Positions 53,832 through 64,000 are shown, counted from the first letter of the stretch. The stretch: DNA of 64,000 nucleotides from Saccharopolyspora shandongensis (GCF_900106995.1 NZ_FNOK01000005.1:186001-250000), one strand, 5' to 3'. Notes: a model not told the origin generated them from the letters alone. A program made the numbers and translations.

Positions 53832-55139
53832 ATGTCTACGAAGTCACGACCCCAGCATGTCCCCGACCAAGTGGCTGACCAGAATGCCACGCGACTCGCC
53901 GCCGAACGTCATCCGGATGCCTTCTCCGCCGAGAACCAGGGCGCCGCGGAGACGGTCTTCCCGAATCGGCACGTCGCCGTCGCCGGTGGGGGACTGCTGC
54001 TCGCCGGCGTGGCGCTCGCGGCGGCGAACATGCGCCCGGCGGTCACGAGCCTGGCGTCGGTGCTCGGTGAGGTCCGCGACTCGCTCGGCGCCTCCACGAC
54101 CTGGGCGAGCGTGGTGACTTCGGTGCCGACGCTGTGCTTTGGGATCGCCGGCATCGGCGCTCCGCTGCTGGCGAGGCGGATGGGCATCAACAAGGTCATC
54201 GGCGCGTCGCTGGCGGTGCTGACGCTCGCGATGCTGCTGCGCGTCGTCGACGGCCCGTGGACGGTGCTGGGCGGGACCGTGCTGGTCTGCGCCGCGATCG
54301 CGATGTGCAACGTGCTGATCCCGGTCGTGGTCAAGGAGTCCTTCCCGACCCGCGTCGGGATGGCCACCGCGCTGTACACCACCGCGATGGCGGCGGGCGG
54401 CTCGACCGGCTCGGCGCTCACGCCGTACCTGAACTCCACCACCGGCAGCTGGCGCCTGTCGCTGGCGACCTGGGCGGTCGTGGCGCTGGCCGCGGTGTGC
54501 GTGTGGGTGCCGGCGACGGCTCGCCGTTCCTCGACGCGGCAGGTGTCGGGCACGTCGTCGACGAGCCCGCGGCGTTCGCTGATGCGCAGCCCGCTGGCGT
54601 GGGTGATCACGGTCTACTTCGCCCTGCAGTCGCTGGTCGCCTACGTCGTGATGGGCTGGATGCCCGAGGTGTTCAAGGGCGCCGGGATCGACGGCACGAC
54701 CGCGGGCATGCTGCTCGGGTTGCTGCTGCTGGTCGGCGTGCCGATCAACATGATCCTGCCGCCGCTGGTGACCCGGACCCGCAGCCAGTCCTGGTGGGCC
54801 GTCGGGCTCGCGGTGCTGACCCTCACCGGACTGCTCGGGCTGCTGCTGTCGCCGCAGGCGCTGCCGGTGGTGTGGGCGCTCGCGATCGGCATCGGGATGA
54901 GCGCGTTCCCGCTGGCGCTGGTGCTGATCTCGCTGCGGACCGCCAACGCCGCCGACACCGGGTCGCTGTCCGCGATGTCGCAGAGCGTCGGCTACCTGAT
55001 CGCGTCCTTCGGGCCGTTCCTGTTCGGCGTGCTGCACGACGTGACCGGCACCTGGTCGGCGTCGCTGCTGGCGATCGTGGTGATCGTCGCGATCCAGGCG
55101 GTGTTCGGCGTCATCGCGGGTCGTCCCCGCACCATCTGA
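53832..55139 (+). CDS. MFS transporter, CynX/NimT-like
   Basis: 435 residues from the ATG at 53832 (a GTG one codon upstream is also possible). A hydrophilic N-terminus of about 50 residues precedes 12 helices. Marks: AANMRPAVTSLASVLGEVRD at helix 1, FGIAGIGAPLLARRMG, NVLIPVVVKESFPTRVGMAT, and AFPLALVLISLRTANAADTG. CynX-like carriers move cyanate, nitroimidazoles or small organic anions. The divergent FadR-type gene suggests substrate induction. Confidence 0.87.
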   Translation: MSTKSRPQHVPDQVADQNATRLAAERHPDAFSAENQGAAETVFPNRHVAVAGGGLLLAGVALAAANMRPAVTSLASVLGEVRDSLGASTTWASVVTSVPTLCFGIAGIGAPLLARRMGINKVIGASLAVLTLAMLLRVVDGPWTVLGGTVLVCAAIAMCNVLIPVVVKESFPTRVGMATALYTTAMAAGGSTGSALTPYLNSTTGSWRLSLATWAVVALAAVCVWVPATARRSSTRQVSGTSSTSPRRSLMRSPLAWVITVYFALQSLVAYVVMGWMPEVFKGAGIDGTTAGMLLGLLLLVGVPINMILPPLVTRTRSQSWWAVGLAVLTLTGLLGLLLSPQALPVVWALAIGIGMSAFPLALVLISLRTANAADTGSLSAMSQSVGYLIASFGPFLFGVLHDVTGTWSASLLAIVVIVAIQAVFGVIAGRPRTI

Positions 55140-55152
55140 CACCCCGGGATTC

Positions 55153-55197
55153 CGCGAAGGGCGCCTTCGGCCGATCAGGTCGAAGGCGCCCTTCGCG
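55153..55197. terminator. Bidirectional terminator between the transporter and gdhA
   Basis: CGCGAAGGGCGCCTTCG pairs perfectly (17 bases) with its complement at 55181-55197 around an 11-base loop, between two convergent genes. Nothing else is recognised in the 271-base gap. Confidence 0.75.
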
Positions 55198-55410
55198 TCT
55201 GGTGGACTGCGCCGATGGCGTGAACGGCGCCGAATCGGATCTGCGGGCAGGGCGGCCCTGACACCATCGATCGTCAGTGGGTGGTGTCGCGGGAACGCGG
55301 CGCCGCCGGGAGACCCGGCTCGCTGCCGTTGTTCCCCGGCCTTCGGCAACGGGTCGCGCGGCTGGCCGGTACATCGCCCCTCGGCGCGCCGGTCAGCCGC
55401 ACCCGTTCGG

Positions 55411-56850
<1,440 letters not shown>

Positions 56851-56896
56851 TTAAACTGGAACTACTCAAGATGACGCCCGACACATTCGGGCGCAA

Positions 56897-58297
56897 TCAT
56901 CCCTTCAGCGGCAGGTTGAGCAGGGCGTTCTCGACGAGCTCCGGCATGCCGGGGTGGATCCAGTACTGGCCGCGGGCCATCGTCCGGGCGTCCAGGCCGA
57001 ACTGCATCGCCTGGATCAGCGGCTGCAGCAGCGTCGGCGCCTGCGGGCCGATGATGTGCGCGCCGAGCAGCTGTCCGGTGTCCGGATCCGCCAGGAGCTT
57101 GGCGAAACCGGTCTTGTCCTCCATCGCCCAGCCGTAGGCGATGCCCGCGTAGTCCTGGATCGAGGTCACGTAGCCGACGCCGCGCTGCTGCGCCTCCTGC
57201 TCGGTGAGGCCGACCGAGGCGATCTGCGGCGCGGAGAACACCGCGTGCGGCACGAACCGGTGGTCGGACTCGATCGGCTCGTCCGGGTGCAGCAGGTTGT
57301 GCTGGACGACGCGCATCTCGTGGTTGGCGACGTGCTTGAGCTCGTACTCCGAGCTGATGTCGCCCATCGCCCACACGCCGTCCACCGAGGTCAGCTGGGT
57401 CGCGTCGGCCTTGATCTTGCCGTCGGCGGTGAGTTCCAGACCGCCCGCGGCGGCGTCCAGCAGGTCGGAGTTGGGCACCCGCCCGATCGCGATGAGCAGC
57501 GCCTCGGCCTCCACCACCTCGGCGCCCTCCGGGCCCTCCAGGTGCAGCCGGACGAGATCGCCGTCGCGCTCGACCGAGATCTCCTTGCGGTTCAGCCGCA
57601 GGTCCCAGCGCGCGGCCGCGAGTTCGGTGAACCGCTCGGAGATGTCGGTGTCCTCGCCGCGCAGCACCCGGCCGGAGCGGCCGATCATGGTCACGTCGAC
57701 GCCCAGCGCGCTGAACACGTGCGCGAACTCCGCGCCCACGAAGCCGGTGCCCATGACGATCATCCGGGCGGGCAGCTCGTCGAGCCGCATCACCGTGTCG
57801 CTGGTGTAGTAGCCGACCTGGTCCAGGCCGGGGATGTCCGGGATCGCCGGGCGGCCGCCGGCGGCCACCACGAAGCGGTCCGCGGTGATCGTCTCCGGGC
57901 CGGTGGCGGTCTCCACGGTCAGCTGCTTGACCCCGGTGAACCGGGCGACGCCCTCGTAGAGGGTGACGTTCGGGCTGCCCTCGGCGCGGTACCGGCGGCC
58001 GCCGGTGGAGATCTCGTCGATCCGCCCGAAGATCCGGTCCCGGATGTCGCGCCAGCGCACGTCGCGCAGTTCGAGGTCGACGCCGAGCTTCGCGCCGTTC
58101 GCCGGGGCCTCGGCCACGTCGGCGGTGTGCACGAACATCTTCGTCGGGATGCAGCCGACGTTCAGGCAGGTGCCGCCGTAGGCGTCGTTGGGGCCGATGC
58201 CCTTCTCGACCACGGCGACGTCCCAGTCGGCGAACCGGTCGTCGAGGATCGAGTTTCCGGAGCCGGAACCGATGATGACTAGATCGAAATGCCGCAC
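56897..58297 (-). CDS. mtr: Mycothione reductase
   Basis: This flavoprotein reduces mycothiol disulfide with NADPH. 466 residues from the GTG at 58297. FAD motif: DLVIIGSGSGNSILD. Redox-active disulfide: YGGTCLNVGCIPTKMFV. NADPH motif: MIVMGTGFVGAEFAHV. C-terminal HxxxxE: IHPGMPELVENAL. The overall sequence (GPNDAYGGTC, QIASVGLTEQEAQQRG) is that of Mtr rather than lipoamide dehydrogenase. It shows that the host makes mycothiol. Confidence 0.94.
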   Translation of the reverse strand: MRHFDLVIIGSGSGNSILDDRFADWDVAVVEKGIGPNDAYGGTCLNVGCIPTKMFVHTADVAEAPANGAKLGVDLELRDVRWRDIRDRIFGRIDEISTGGRRYRAEGSPNVTLYEGVARFTGVKQLTVETATGPETITADRFVVAAGGRPAIPDIPGLDQVGYYTSDTVMRLDELPARMIVMGTGFVGAEFAHVFSALGVDVTMIGRSGRVLRGEDTDISERFTELAAARWDLRLNRKEISVERDGDLVRLHLEGPEGAEVVEAEALLIAIGRVPNSDLLDAAAGGLELTADGKIKADATQLTSVDGVWAMGDISSEYELKHVANHEMRVVQHNLLHPDEPIESDHRFVPHAVFSAPQIASVGLTEQEAQQRGVGYVTSIQDYAGIAYGWAMEDKTGFAKLLADPDTGQLLGAHIIGPQAPTLLQPLIQAMQFGLDARTMARGQYWIHPGMPELVENALLNLPLKG

Positions 58298-58311
58298 TGG
58301 TCCATCCTGCC

Positions 58312-59337
58312 TCAAATCGAGCGCGCCAGGTCCGGCGCGCCGTGGCTTCTTCGGGCGTCGATCATCTCCAACCCGGCGACCAGCCCGGTGATTCCGCGGT
58401 GATCTCGGGTTCTGGTCACACCCCAGGCGTGCGCGGCGCACCACAACACGCCGACCACGGCACCAGGTTCCCCGAACGTTCCCTCGGTCACGCCCTGCAG
58501 CACGGCCAGCCCGCCGATGCCGGCGGCCCACCGCAGCAGCGCGGCAGCCGGCGGAGGGCGGCCGTTGGGCGCCCTGGCGCGCAGCATCACCGCGTGCTGG
58601 CCGAGCGAGGTGCCGTGCCCGACCAACATCGTGCCCAGCAGCAACGCCGCCGGGGCGAACCACAGCGCGACCGCCTCCCACCACTGCGTCGGGGCGGTGC
58701 CGGTGAGCCGCAGCGCGATGTCCGCTGCCCGGGCGCAGGCCACGCCGAGCAGCCACAGCACCAGGACGTCGCAGCACATGCCCAGCAGCCGCCGGGCGGC
58801 GGTGACCGGGCGCGGCTGCTTCGCCGGGCGCCCGCTGGCGCCGGTCGGCAGCCGCTGCCGCAGCGGCGCGAGCAGGCCGCCGAGCAGCGCGCCCGCGGTG
58901 TTGGCGATGACGTCGTCCACGTCGAAAACCCGGTACGGGCAGGGGAAGACGAACCAGAACCCGGTCAGCTGGGTCAGCTCGACCAGCACCGATGTCGCCG
59001 CCCCGGTCAGCACCGCGGCCGACCGGCCGCCCCGCACGAGAGCGCCCAGCGGGACGAAGAGCGCGACGTTGCACGCGAACTGGGCCAGCATCGCGGGGCT
59101 GGCCAGTCCGGCGAGCGGTCGCCACTGAGGCGCGAAGCAGGCCGCGCCGGACGGGAACGGCAGGAACACGTAGGAGAGCAACCCGAAGGCGTAGAGCAGG
59201 ACGGCGAAGCGCTGCAGCGCGATGCCCATGCGTAGCTCGCCGTGCCGCCGGTGCTCACCGGCGACGAACGGCGCGAACAGCAGCGCGGCCACCCCGGTGG
59301 CGGCCAGCGCGGCGAACGAACCCGGCAGCACGCTCAT
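58312..59337 (-). CDS. VanZ-like / RDD-domain membrane protein fusion
   Basis: The ATG at 59337 has AGGAGG five bases upstream; 341 residues. The N-terminal half is VanZ-like with four to five helices (NVALFVPLGALVRGGRSAAV, VELTQLTGFWF, RVFDVDDVIANTAGALLGG). The C-terminal half has an RDD-type domain (ARRLLGMCCDVLVLWLLGVA and MLVGHGTSLGQHAVMLRAR). VanZ gives low teicoplanin resistance in enterococci; here the role is unknown. It ends 14 bases before the mycothione reductase start, so they may share a transcript. Confidence 0.85.
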   Translation of the reverse strand: MSVLPGSFAALAATGVAALLFAPFVAGEHRRHGELRMGIALQRFAVLLYAFGLLSYVFLPFPSGAACFAPQWRPLAGLASPAMLAQFACNVALFVPLGALVRGGRSAAVLTGAATSVLVELTQLTGFWFVFPCPYRVFDVDDVIANTAGALLGGLLAPLRQRLPTGASGRPAKQPRPVTAARRLLGMCCDVLVLWLLGVACARAADIALRLTGTAPTQWWEAVALWFAPAALLLGTMLVGHGTSLGQHAVMLRARAPNGRPPPAAALLRWAAGIGGLAVLQGVTEGTFGEPGAVVGVLWCAAHAWGVTRTRDHRGITGLVAGLEMIDARRSHGAPDLARSI

Positions 59338-59428
59338 CTCGGCCTCCTGACTCCCGAAAACCTCCCGCATATAAAGAGGAGCGAGGTGCCGATTCAGATA
59401 CATCTCGATCGGGCGATCCGGGCACGCG

Positions 59429-59463
59429 AAAGGGCCGCGCCTCCCGGGAGAGGCACGGCCCTT
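59429..59463 (-). terminator. Terminator of the PEBP gene
   Basis: AAGGGCCG and GCCTC pair with GAGGC and CGGCCCTT, with one mismatch, around a CCGGGA loop. On the minus strand TTTCG follows. It lies just behind the PEBP stop. Confidence 0.72.
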
Positions 59464-59506
59464 CACGAAGTCGGTCCGGCGGCTGTGCGGCCGCCTCGAA
59501 CGCGCG

Positions 59507-60052
59507 TCAGTGCTGGTAGGTCGGGGTGAGGACGGCCCGCGCGACGGTGTGGAAGGCCAGGTTGAAGCTGACCACCGCCGGGCTCGCCTTCTCGTCAACG
59601 CCGAGCTTCTCGGTGTCGACCGCGTGCACCACGAAGTAGTAGCGGTGCGGGCGGTCGCCGGGCGGCGGGGCGGCGCCGGCGAACGCGTGCTCGCCGAGGT
59701 CGTTGGCGATGTGGAAGGCCCCGGCCGGGACGCCGTGGCCGTTGCGGTTGCCCGCGTCGGCGGCCAGCTCGGTCACGTCGGCGGGCACGTCCACCAGGGT
59801 CCAGTGCCAGAAGCCGCCGGGAATGGGCGCGTCGGGGTCGAAGCAGGTCACCACGAAGCTCTTGGTGGTCTCCGGGAAACCGGTCCAGCGCAGCTGGGGC
59901 GAGCGGTTCTCGCCGTCGGCGCCCATGCCGTCGTAGGCGTGGGCCTGCGCCATCGGCTGGCCGTCGGTCACGTCGTCGGAGGTGACGGTGAACGCCGGAA
60001 CCGCGGGCAGCAGCGAGTACGGGTCCGGATCGATCGGGCGCTCCAAGCTCAT
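59507..60052 (-). CDS. YbhB/YbcL-family (PEBP-like) protein
   Basis: The ATG at 60052 follows AAAGGGAGG; 181 residues. PEBP marks: [20 protein letters not shown] with the conserved [23 protein letters not shown], and [18 protein letters not shown]. It folds as a phosphatidylethanolamine-binding-like beta domain. The physiological role in bacteria is unclear. Confidence 0.92.
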   Translation of the reverse strand: MSLERPIDPDPYSLLPAVPAFTVTSDDVTDGQPMAQAHAYDGMGADGENRSPQLRWTGFPETTKSFVVTCFDPDAPIPGGFWHWTLVDVPADVTELAADAGNRNGHGVPAGAFHIANDLGEHAFAGAAPPPGDRPHRYYFVVHAVDTEKLGVDEKASPAVVSFNLAFHTVARAVLTPTYQH

Positions 60053-60137
60053 TCGAGCATCCTCCCTTTCCTGGGGGTGTGCGTGATCACCGGATTCCCA
60101 GCCTAGTTGGCCGCCGTCGCGCGAGCCGGAACCAGTG

Positions 60138-60156
60138 CGTTGCAAGATATGCAACG
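60138..60156. promoter_or_regulatory. IclR-type operator candidate upstream of kdgK
   Basis: CGTTGCA-AGATA-TGCAACG is a perfect 7-base inverted repeat with a 5-base spacer, 72 bases before the kinase GTG. TTGCA-N5-TGCAA is the usual IclR-family dyad (KdgR-like regulators included). No IclR gene is in the window. Confidence 0.6.
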
Positions 60157-60228
60157 GGGATGTGTATTTCGCAGCGCCGAGCGGCTAAGCTGTCCGGCGA
60201 CGAGTGCCGCGGACCCGAGGAGGCGAAG

Positions 60229-61218
60229 GTGGCGGAGTCCGGCAGCGACCCCGAGGTGCTGTGCCTGGGGGAGACGATGTCGCTGGTCGCCCCGGCCGTC
60301 CCGGTTTCCCTGGAGCAGGCGCGGACGTTCACGCTCTCGGCCGGCGGCGCCGAGTCCAACGTGGCCATCCACCTGGCAGCGCTGGGCCACCGCGTCGGCT
60401 GGGCGAGCCGGGTCGGCGACGATCCCCTCGGCCGCCGGATGCTTGCGGTCATCGCCGCCGCCGGGGTGGACACCGGCCTGGTGGAGGTGCGCCCGGACGC
60501 GCCGACCGGCGTCTACTTCAAGGATCCGGGCCCCGGTGGCACCAAGGTCTACTACTACCGGGCGGGCTCGGCAGCGTCCACAATGGACGAGAACTTCCTG
60601 GCCGACGAGCGGCTCGACGCGCCCCGGCTGCTGCACATCAGCGGCATCACCCCGGCGCTGTCCGACGGCTGCGACCGGCTCGTCCGGCGGCTGCTGACCC
60701 GCGAGCGCCGCGCCCGGATCACCTTCGACGTCAACTACCGCCCGGCGCTGTGGCCGGTCGAGCAGGCCGGTCCGCGGCTGCGCGAGCTCGCCCAGCTGGC
60801 CGACGTGGTGTTTGTCGGCCTGGACGAGGCGGCCACCCTCTGGGGCGTGGAAACAGCCGAGGACGTGCGGAAACTCCTGGACGAGCCGGACGTCGTCGTG
60901 GTCAAGGACGGCGCCGACGCCGCCTACGCGCTGAGCACCGAGACGGTGGTCGTGCCCGCCCCGACGGTCGAGGTCGTCGAGCCGGTGGGCGCCGGTGACG
61001 CGTTCGCCGCCGGCTACCTCTCCGGCGTGCTGCGCGGCGAGGACGGCATCCGCTGCCTGCGGCTCGGGCACATCCTGGCCGCGCACAGCCTGCTCAGCAC
61101 CGAGGACCACATGCCGCTGCCGGATCGCGGCGCGGTGGCGGAATGGCTGGGCTGCGACGAGGAGCAGTGGCGCAACCTCAGTTTCGGCGGCGGTGTTGCA
61201 TCCAAAGAGGGGGAGTGA
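60229..61218 (+). CDS. kdgK: PfkB-family sugar kinase, probable 2-keto-3-deoxygluconate kinase
   Basis: 329 residues from the GTG at 60229 with AGGAGG upstream. PfkB marks: LSAGGAESNVAIHLAALGHR, DDPLGRRMLAVIAAAGVDTG, ITFDVNYRPALWP and the C-terminal catalytic Asp in VEPVGAGDAFAAGYLSG. The adjoining KDPG aldolase makes 2-keto-3-deoxygluconate the natural substrate: phosphorylation gives KDPG. An IclR-type dyad lies upstream. Confidence 0.87.
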   Translation: MAESGSDPEVLCLGETMSLVAPAVPVSLEQARTFTLSAGGAESNVAIHLAALGHRVGWASRVGDDPLGRRMLAVIAAAGVDTGLVEVRPDAPTGVYFKDPGPGGTKVYYYRAGSAASTMDENFLADERLDAPRLLHISGITPALSDGCDRLVRRLLTRERRARITFDVNYRPALWPVEQAGPRLRELAQLADVVFVGLDEAATLWGVETAEDVRKLLDEPDVVVVKDGADAAYALSTETVVVPAPTVEVVEPVGAGDAFAAGYLSGVLRGEDGIRCLRLGHILAAHSLLSTEDHMPLPDRGAVAEWLGCDEEQWRNLSFGGGVASKEGE

Positions 61219-61220
61219 TC

Positions 61221-61817
61221 GTGGGTTTCTTCGACGAGCTCTTCACCGGCCCGGTGATGGCGATCCTGCGCGGGATGGACCCGCAGCGGACCGTCGAGCT
61301 GGCCGAACGGGCCTGGGGCCTGGGCATCGAGGCGGTCGAGGTGCCGATCGAGACCTCCCGCGCCGAGCCGTCGCTGCGCGCGGCGGTGGAGGCCGGGACG
61401 CGGCGAGGCCGGCTGGTGGGCGCCGGGACCGTGGTGAGCACGGAGCAGGCGCACACCGCCAAGGAGCTGGGCGCGGCGTTCACCGTGGCGCCGGGACTGG
61501 ACCCCGGTGTGGTGCGGCTGAGCGCGGAGCTCGGCGTGCCGCACCTGCCCGGCGTGGCCACGCCCAGCGAGATCCAGCACGCCCAGCGGCTCGGGTTGTC
61601 GTGGGTCAAGGCGTTCCCGGCGGCCGAGCTGGGCACCGGGTGGTTCAAGGCGATGCACGGCCCGTTCCCCGGGTTGCGGCTGGTGGCCACCGGCGGGATG
61701 AACGCGCGCAACGCGCCGGAATTCCTCGCCGCCGGGGCCGCCGTGGTGGCGGTCGGCTCGGCGCTGGAGGATGCCGAGCAGCTGCCCGCGTTGGCGAAGT
61801 TGCTCGAGAGCTCGTGA
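61221..61817 (+). CDS. eda: KDPG/KHG aldolase
   Basis: 198 residues from the GTG at 61221 (GGGAG five bases upstream; GTG at 61215 overlapping the kinase stop is an alternative). Marks: AILRGMDPQRTVELAERAWG, VEVPIETSRAE, VGAGTVVSTEQAH, LPGVATPSEI, and the Schiff-base lysine in LSWVKAFPAAELG. It splits KDPG to pyruvate and glyceraldehyde-3-phosphate. It is coupled to kdgK. Confidence 0.92.
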   Translation: MGFFDELFTGPVMAILRGMDPQRTVELAERAWGLGIEAVEVPIETSRAEPSLRAAVEAGTRRGRLVGAGTVVSTEQAHTAKELGAAFTVAPGLDPGVVRLSAELGVPHLPGVATPSEIQHAQRLGLSWVKAFPAAELGTGWFKAMHGPFPGLRLVATGGMNARNAPEFLAAGAAVVAVGSALEDAEQLPALAKLLESS

Positions 61818-61821
61818 GCGA

Positions 61822-61845
61822 TCGTTCCGGTTCTCGCCGGAACGA
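61822..61845 (+). terminator. Hairpin between eda and the dehydrogenase gene
   Basis: TCGTTCCGG pairs perfectly with CCGGAACGA around TTCTCG, five bases behind eda. No T run follows, so it may only attenuate read-through. Confidence 0.4.
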
Positions 61846-61878
61846 CCCGATCCGCACCCGAGCCGGGATGGAGACGTC

Positions 61879-62790
61879 GTGAAGGTCCACATTGGTCCGA
61901 TCGCCCCGCCGGATTTGACGGCGGCCGTCGTAGCGGCGGGCGCCGAGATCGGCCCGGCGGCGGAGGCGTCCGCGCTGGTCTGGTACGGCAGCGGCCCCGA
62001 GCGGTTCGCCGAGTTGGACCACCCCGGCCTGGAATGGGTGCAGCTCCCGTCGGCCGGCATCGAGACCTGGATGACCTCCGGCGCGCTGCGCGACGGGATC
62101 ACCTTCACCTCCGCGGTGGGCACCTACGCCGAGACCGTCGCCGAGCACACGCTCGGGCTGATGCTGGCCGGGGCGCGGCAGCTGCACGCGGTGGCGCGCG
62201 CGGACCAGTGGGCGCGACCGGCCGGCATCCGCAGCCTCATCGGGGCCACGGTCGGCATCATCGGTGCGGGCGGCATCGGCCGGGCGCTGATGGAGCTGCT
62301 GCGGCCCTTCGGCGTCCGGGTGCTGGCGGTGAACCGCTCCGGGAAGCCGGTGGACGGGGCGGCCTGGACTTGCCCGGCCGACGACGCGTCCGGGGTGCGG
62401 CGGCTGCTGGCCGAGTCGGACTTCGTCGTGGTGGCCGCGCCCGCGACGGCCGAGACGGCGAAGCTGATCGACGCCGACGCGCTGTCCCGGATGAAGTCCG
62501 ACGCGTGGCTGGTCAACGTCGCGCGCGGATCGCTGGTCGACACCGACGCGCTGGTCGCGGCGCTGGACGCGGAGAGCATCGGCGGCGCGGCGCTGGACGT
62601 GACCGACCCGGAACCGCTGCCCGCCGGGCATCCGCTGTTCCAGCACCCGCGCGCGCTCATCTCGCCGCACTCGGCCAACCCGAAGTCCTTGCTTATCCCG
62701 GCCCTGGCCCGGCGGGTGGAGGACAACGTCCGCCGGCGCCTCGCCGGCGAGCCGCTGCTCGGCGTCATCGACCTCACCGCGGGCTACTGA
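61879..62790 (+). CDS. D-isomer-specific 2-hydroxyacid dehydrogenase
   Basis: 303 residues from the GTG at 61879. The NAD loop is VGIIGAGGIGRALMELLRPF. Catalytic Arg is in LVNVARGSLVDTDAL, the Glu/Asp region in LDVTDPEPLPAGHPLF, and His in ALISPHSANP. Relatives reduce glyoxylate, hydroxypyruvate or 2-keto sugar acids. Following kdgK and eda, it may handle a keto-sugar acid; the substrate is inferred. Confidence 0.88.
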   Translation: MKVHIGPIAPPDLTAAVVAAGAEIGPAAEASALVWYGSGPERFAELDHPGLEWVQLPSAGIETWMTSGALRDGITFTSAVGTYAETVAEHTLGLMLAGARQLHAVARADQWARPAGIRSLIGATVGIIGAGGIGRALMELLRPFGVRVLAVNRSGKPVDGAAWTCPADDASGVRRLLAESDFVVVAAPATAETAKLIDADALSRMKSDAWLVNVARGSLVDTDALVAALDAESIGGAALDVTDPEPLPAGHPLFQHPRALISPHSANPKSLLIPALARRVEDNVRRRLAGEPLLGVIDLTAGY

Positions 62791-63290
62791 ACTTCTCCGA
62801 TTTCGCCTGGAATCGGGAGTTTCGCATTCCGGCGGCCGGTGCTCCCGCGTTTCCGGCTCGGCCGGCAATCGGGAACTTCTCCTCGCGCGCGGATGGTCGC
62901 TCCGGAACGCCCGGCTACCCGGCGGCTTTCGATTCGGCGGCCACAGTGGATTGATCCTGCGGTTGATCGGGTATTCGGATGCGTCGATGCTCTTCGCGCG
63001 ATTTGCCCGGATCTGGAAATGCGGGTCGGGAACTGCATTTCGCGGAAGTGTGGAACTACTCGCTTCCCGGTACGGTCATCGCTTGCGTACCAGATGTCCT
63101 TTTAGGACAGTCCGGTTAAACCGTTCGGGTGGTAAATGGGCTGATTTTCCACCCGAACGGATTGCCTTGCTTAACTCAGGTGTATCCAAAAACGGGTTCT
63201 GATCCTCTTTCTCATGGACACTCTTGGTCGAGCCGGAGGTGGCAGGTCGAACGACGGCGTGCCGATGGCTCCGGGGGAGGAGGCAACGTG
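62791..63290. other. 500-base intergenic region, AT-richer than its surroundings
   Basis: No open frame here looks coding. It holds CCACAGTGG at 62941, a small dyad TGTCCT-TTT-AGGACA at 63095-63109, and the long inverted repeat listed separately at 63121. Base composition is visibly less GC-rich from about 62950 to 63220, which suits a promoter region for the secreted protease. Confidence 0.5.
63121..63160. terminator. Long inverted repeat upstream of the protease gene
   Basis: CCGTTCGGGTGG (63121-63132) pairs perfectly with CCACCCGAACGG (63149-63160) around a 16-base loop. It could be a terminator of an upstream transcript or a regulatory dyad. Confidence 0.45.
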
Positions 63291-64000
63291 ATGGCAGACA
63301 TCAGGCGCCGGATGTGGTCGGTGGCCGGGCTGCTGGCGGCGGCGACGTTGTCGTCGGGCTTGCTGACGACGGCGGCGAACGCGTCGGACCGCGATGCATT
63401 GACGGCGAAGGTTCCGCCGATCGTCGGCGGCCAGCCCGCCAAGATCGCCGATCACCCGTGGGTGGTGTACCTGACGGACACCCAGGGCAACCAGTTCTGC
63501 GGCGGCACGCTCGCGAAGGCGAACAAGATCGTGACCGCGGCGCATTGCGTCTCCGGTGAGAAACCGGAGTTGGTCCAGGTCGTGGCCGGGCGGGAGGACA
63601 AGCAGACCAGCGAGGGCAAGGTCGCCAAGGTCACCGGCATCTGGGTGCACCCGAACTTCCAGAACGCCAACAGCGGCGCCGACGTCGCCGTGCTGACCCT
63701 GGACCAGGAGCTCCAGCAGCAGCCGCTCGCCGTGGCCGAAAAGGGGGACACCTCGCTCTACGAAACGGGCAAGACGTCCACAGTGCTCGGCTGGGGCGCC
63801 ACCGCCGAAGGCGGCCAGGCATCGCAGACCCTGCAGAAGGCGGAGGTGCCACTGGTCAGCGACCAGGAATGCCAGAAGGCGTACCCGCAGTACAAGTCCG
63901 ACGCGATGGTGTGCGCCGGACTCCCGCAGGGCGGCGTGGACAGCTGCCAAGGCGACTCCGGCGGACCACTGGTGGTCGAGAACAAGCTGATCGGAATCGT
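63291..64000 (+). CDS. Secreted trypsin-like serine protease (S1 family), 3' end outside window
   Basis: The ATG at 63291 lies behind GGGGGAGGAGG (a GTG one codon upstream is possible). A signal peptide (RRRMWSVAGLLAAATLSSG to AANAS) is followed by a short propeptide and the mature start IVGGQPAKIADHPWVV. The catalytic triad is complete: His in IVTAAHCVSG, Asp in SGADVAVLTL and Ser in DSCQGDSGGPLVV. The Asp six residues before the Ser predicts Arg/Lys specificity. The frame runs off the window end at the last beta strands. Confidence 0.93.
   Translation, partial: MADIRRRMWSVAGLLAAATLSSGLLTTAANASDRDALTAKVPPIVGGQPAKIADHPWVVYLTDTQGNQFCGGTLAKANKIVTAAHCVSGEKPELVQVVAGREDKQTSEGKVAKVTGIWVHPNFQNANSGADVAVLTLDQELQQQPLAVAEKGDTSLYETGKTSTVLGWGATAEGGQASQTLQKAEVPLVSDQECQKAYPQYKSDAMVCAGLPQGGVDSCQGDSGGPLVVENKLIGI

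Overview
The window is very GC-rich, uses many GTG starts and shows strong third-position G/C. Its genes are those of an actinobacterium. A mycothione reductase gene points to mycothiol metabolism, and a WhiG-type sporulation sigma factor points to a filamentous, spore-forming lineage. Together with the gene order this fits Pseudonocardiaceae (Saccharopolyspora-like). That placement is an inference from gene content and recall, not from a database search.

Layout. (1) 1-19.6 kb is conserved core: the end of ffh, an amidohydrolase, two tandem CPBP membrane proteases, then rpsP-khpA-rimM-trmD-rplS, lepB, rnhB, a DUF2469 gene, yraN, yifB/comM, dprA, xerC, whiG, a reverse-strand M23 peptidase gene, then rpsB-tsf, pyrH, frr and cdsA. 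(2) 19.6-27.2 kb is mixed: a methyltransferase, a small CxCG protein with a CGNR zinc-finger regulator, a decayed GNAT gene, an Rrf2 regulator with an MFS exporter, a VOC protein, a DtxR/MntR-type repressor and rlmN. (3) 27.2-40.8 kb is accessory: a TIR-domain remnant, a secreted esterase, a VapBC-like pair, and a polyamine/guanidino-compound cluster (gabT, two PucR regulators, an NCS1 permease with a broken 5' end, a flavin amine oxidase, an agmatinase-family ureohydrolase and two aldehyde dehydrogenases). (4) 41-50.8 kb resumes core: dxr, the site-2 protease rip1/rseP, ispG, a GNAT, a lipoprotein PBP and map, with a Phd/PIN toxin-antitoxin pair inserted. (5) 51-64 kb holds cobQ, an orphan antitoxin, a FadR-type regulator with a CynX-like transporter, gdhA, mycothione reductase, a VanZ/RDD membrane protein, a PEBP protein, an Entner-Doudoroff-type kdgK/eda pair with a 2-hydroxyacid dehydrogenase, and a trypsin-like protease cut by the window end.

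How the genes work together. The first block makes and modifies ribosomes and exports proteins. dxr and ispG are two MEP isoprenoid enzymes flanking an intramembrane protease. The polyamine cluster can be read as uptake, oxidative deamination, aldehyde oxidation, removal of urea, and GABA transamination to succinate. The kdgK/eda pair makes pyruvate and glyceraldehyde-3-phosphate from keto-deoxygluconate.

The most unusual signal is non-coding. A dispersed intergenic repeat occurs three times (near 19.7, 40.9 and 50.9 kb). It carries hairpins whose stems differ between copies by paired, compensating changes. One copy sits inside a short palindrome, with TTCAAT present on both sides, as expected of an insertion. 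The palindrome itself belongs to a second family of short GTTTC-N4-GAAAC-like inverted repeats found at gene ends.
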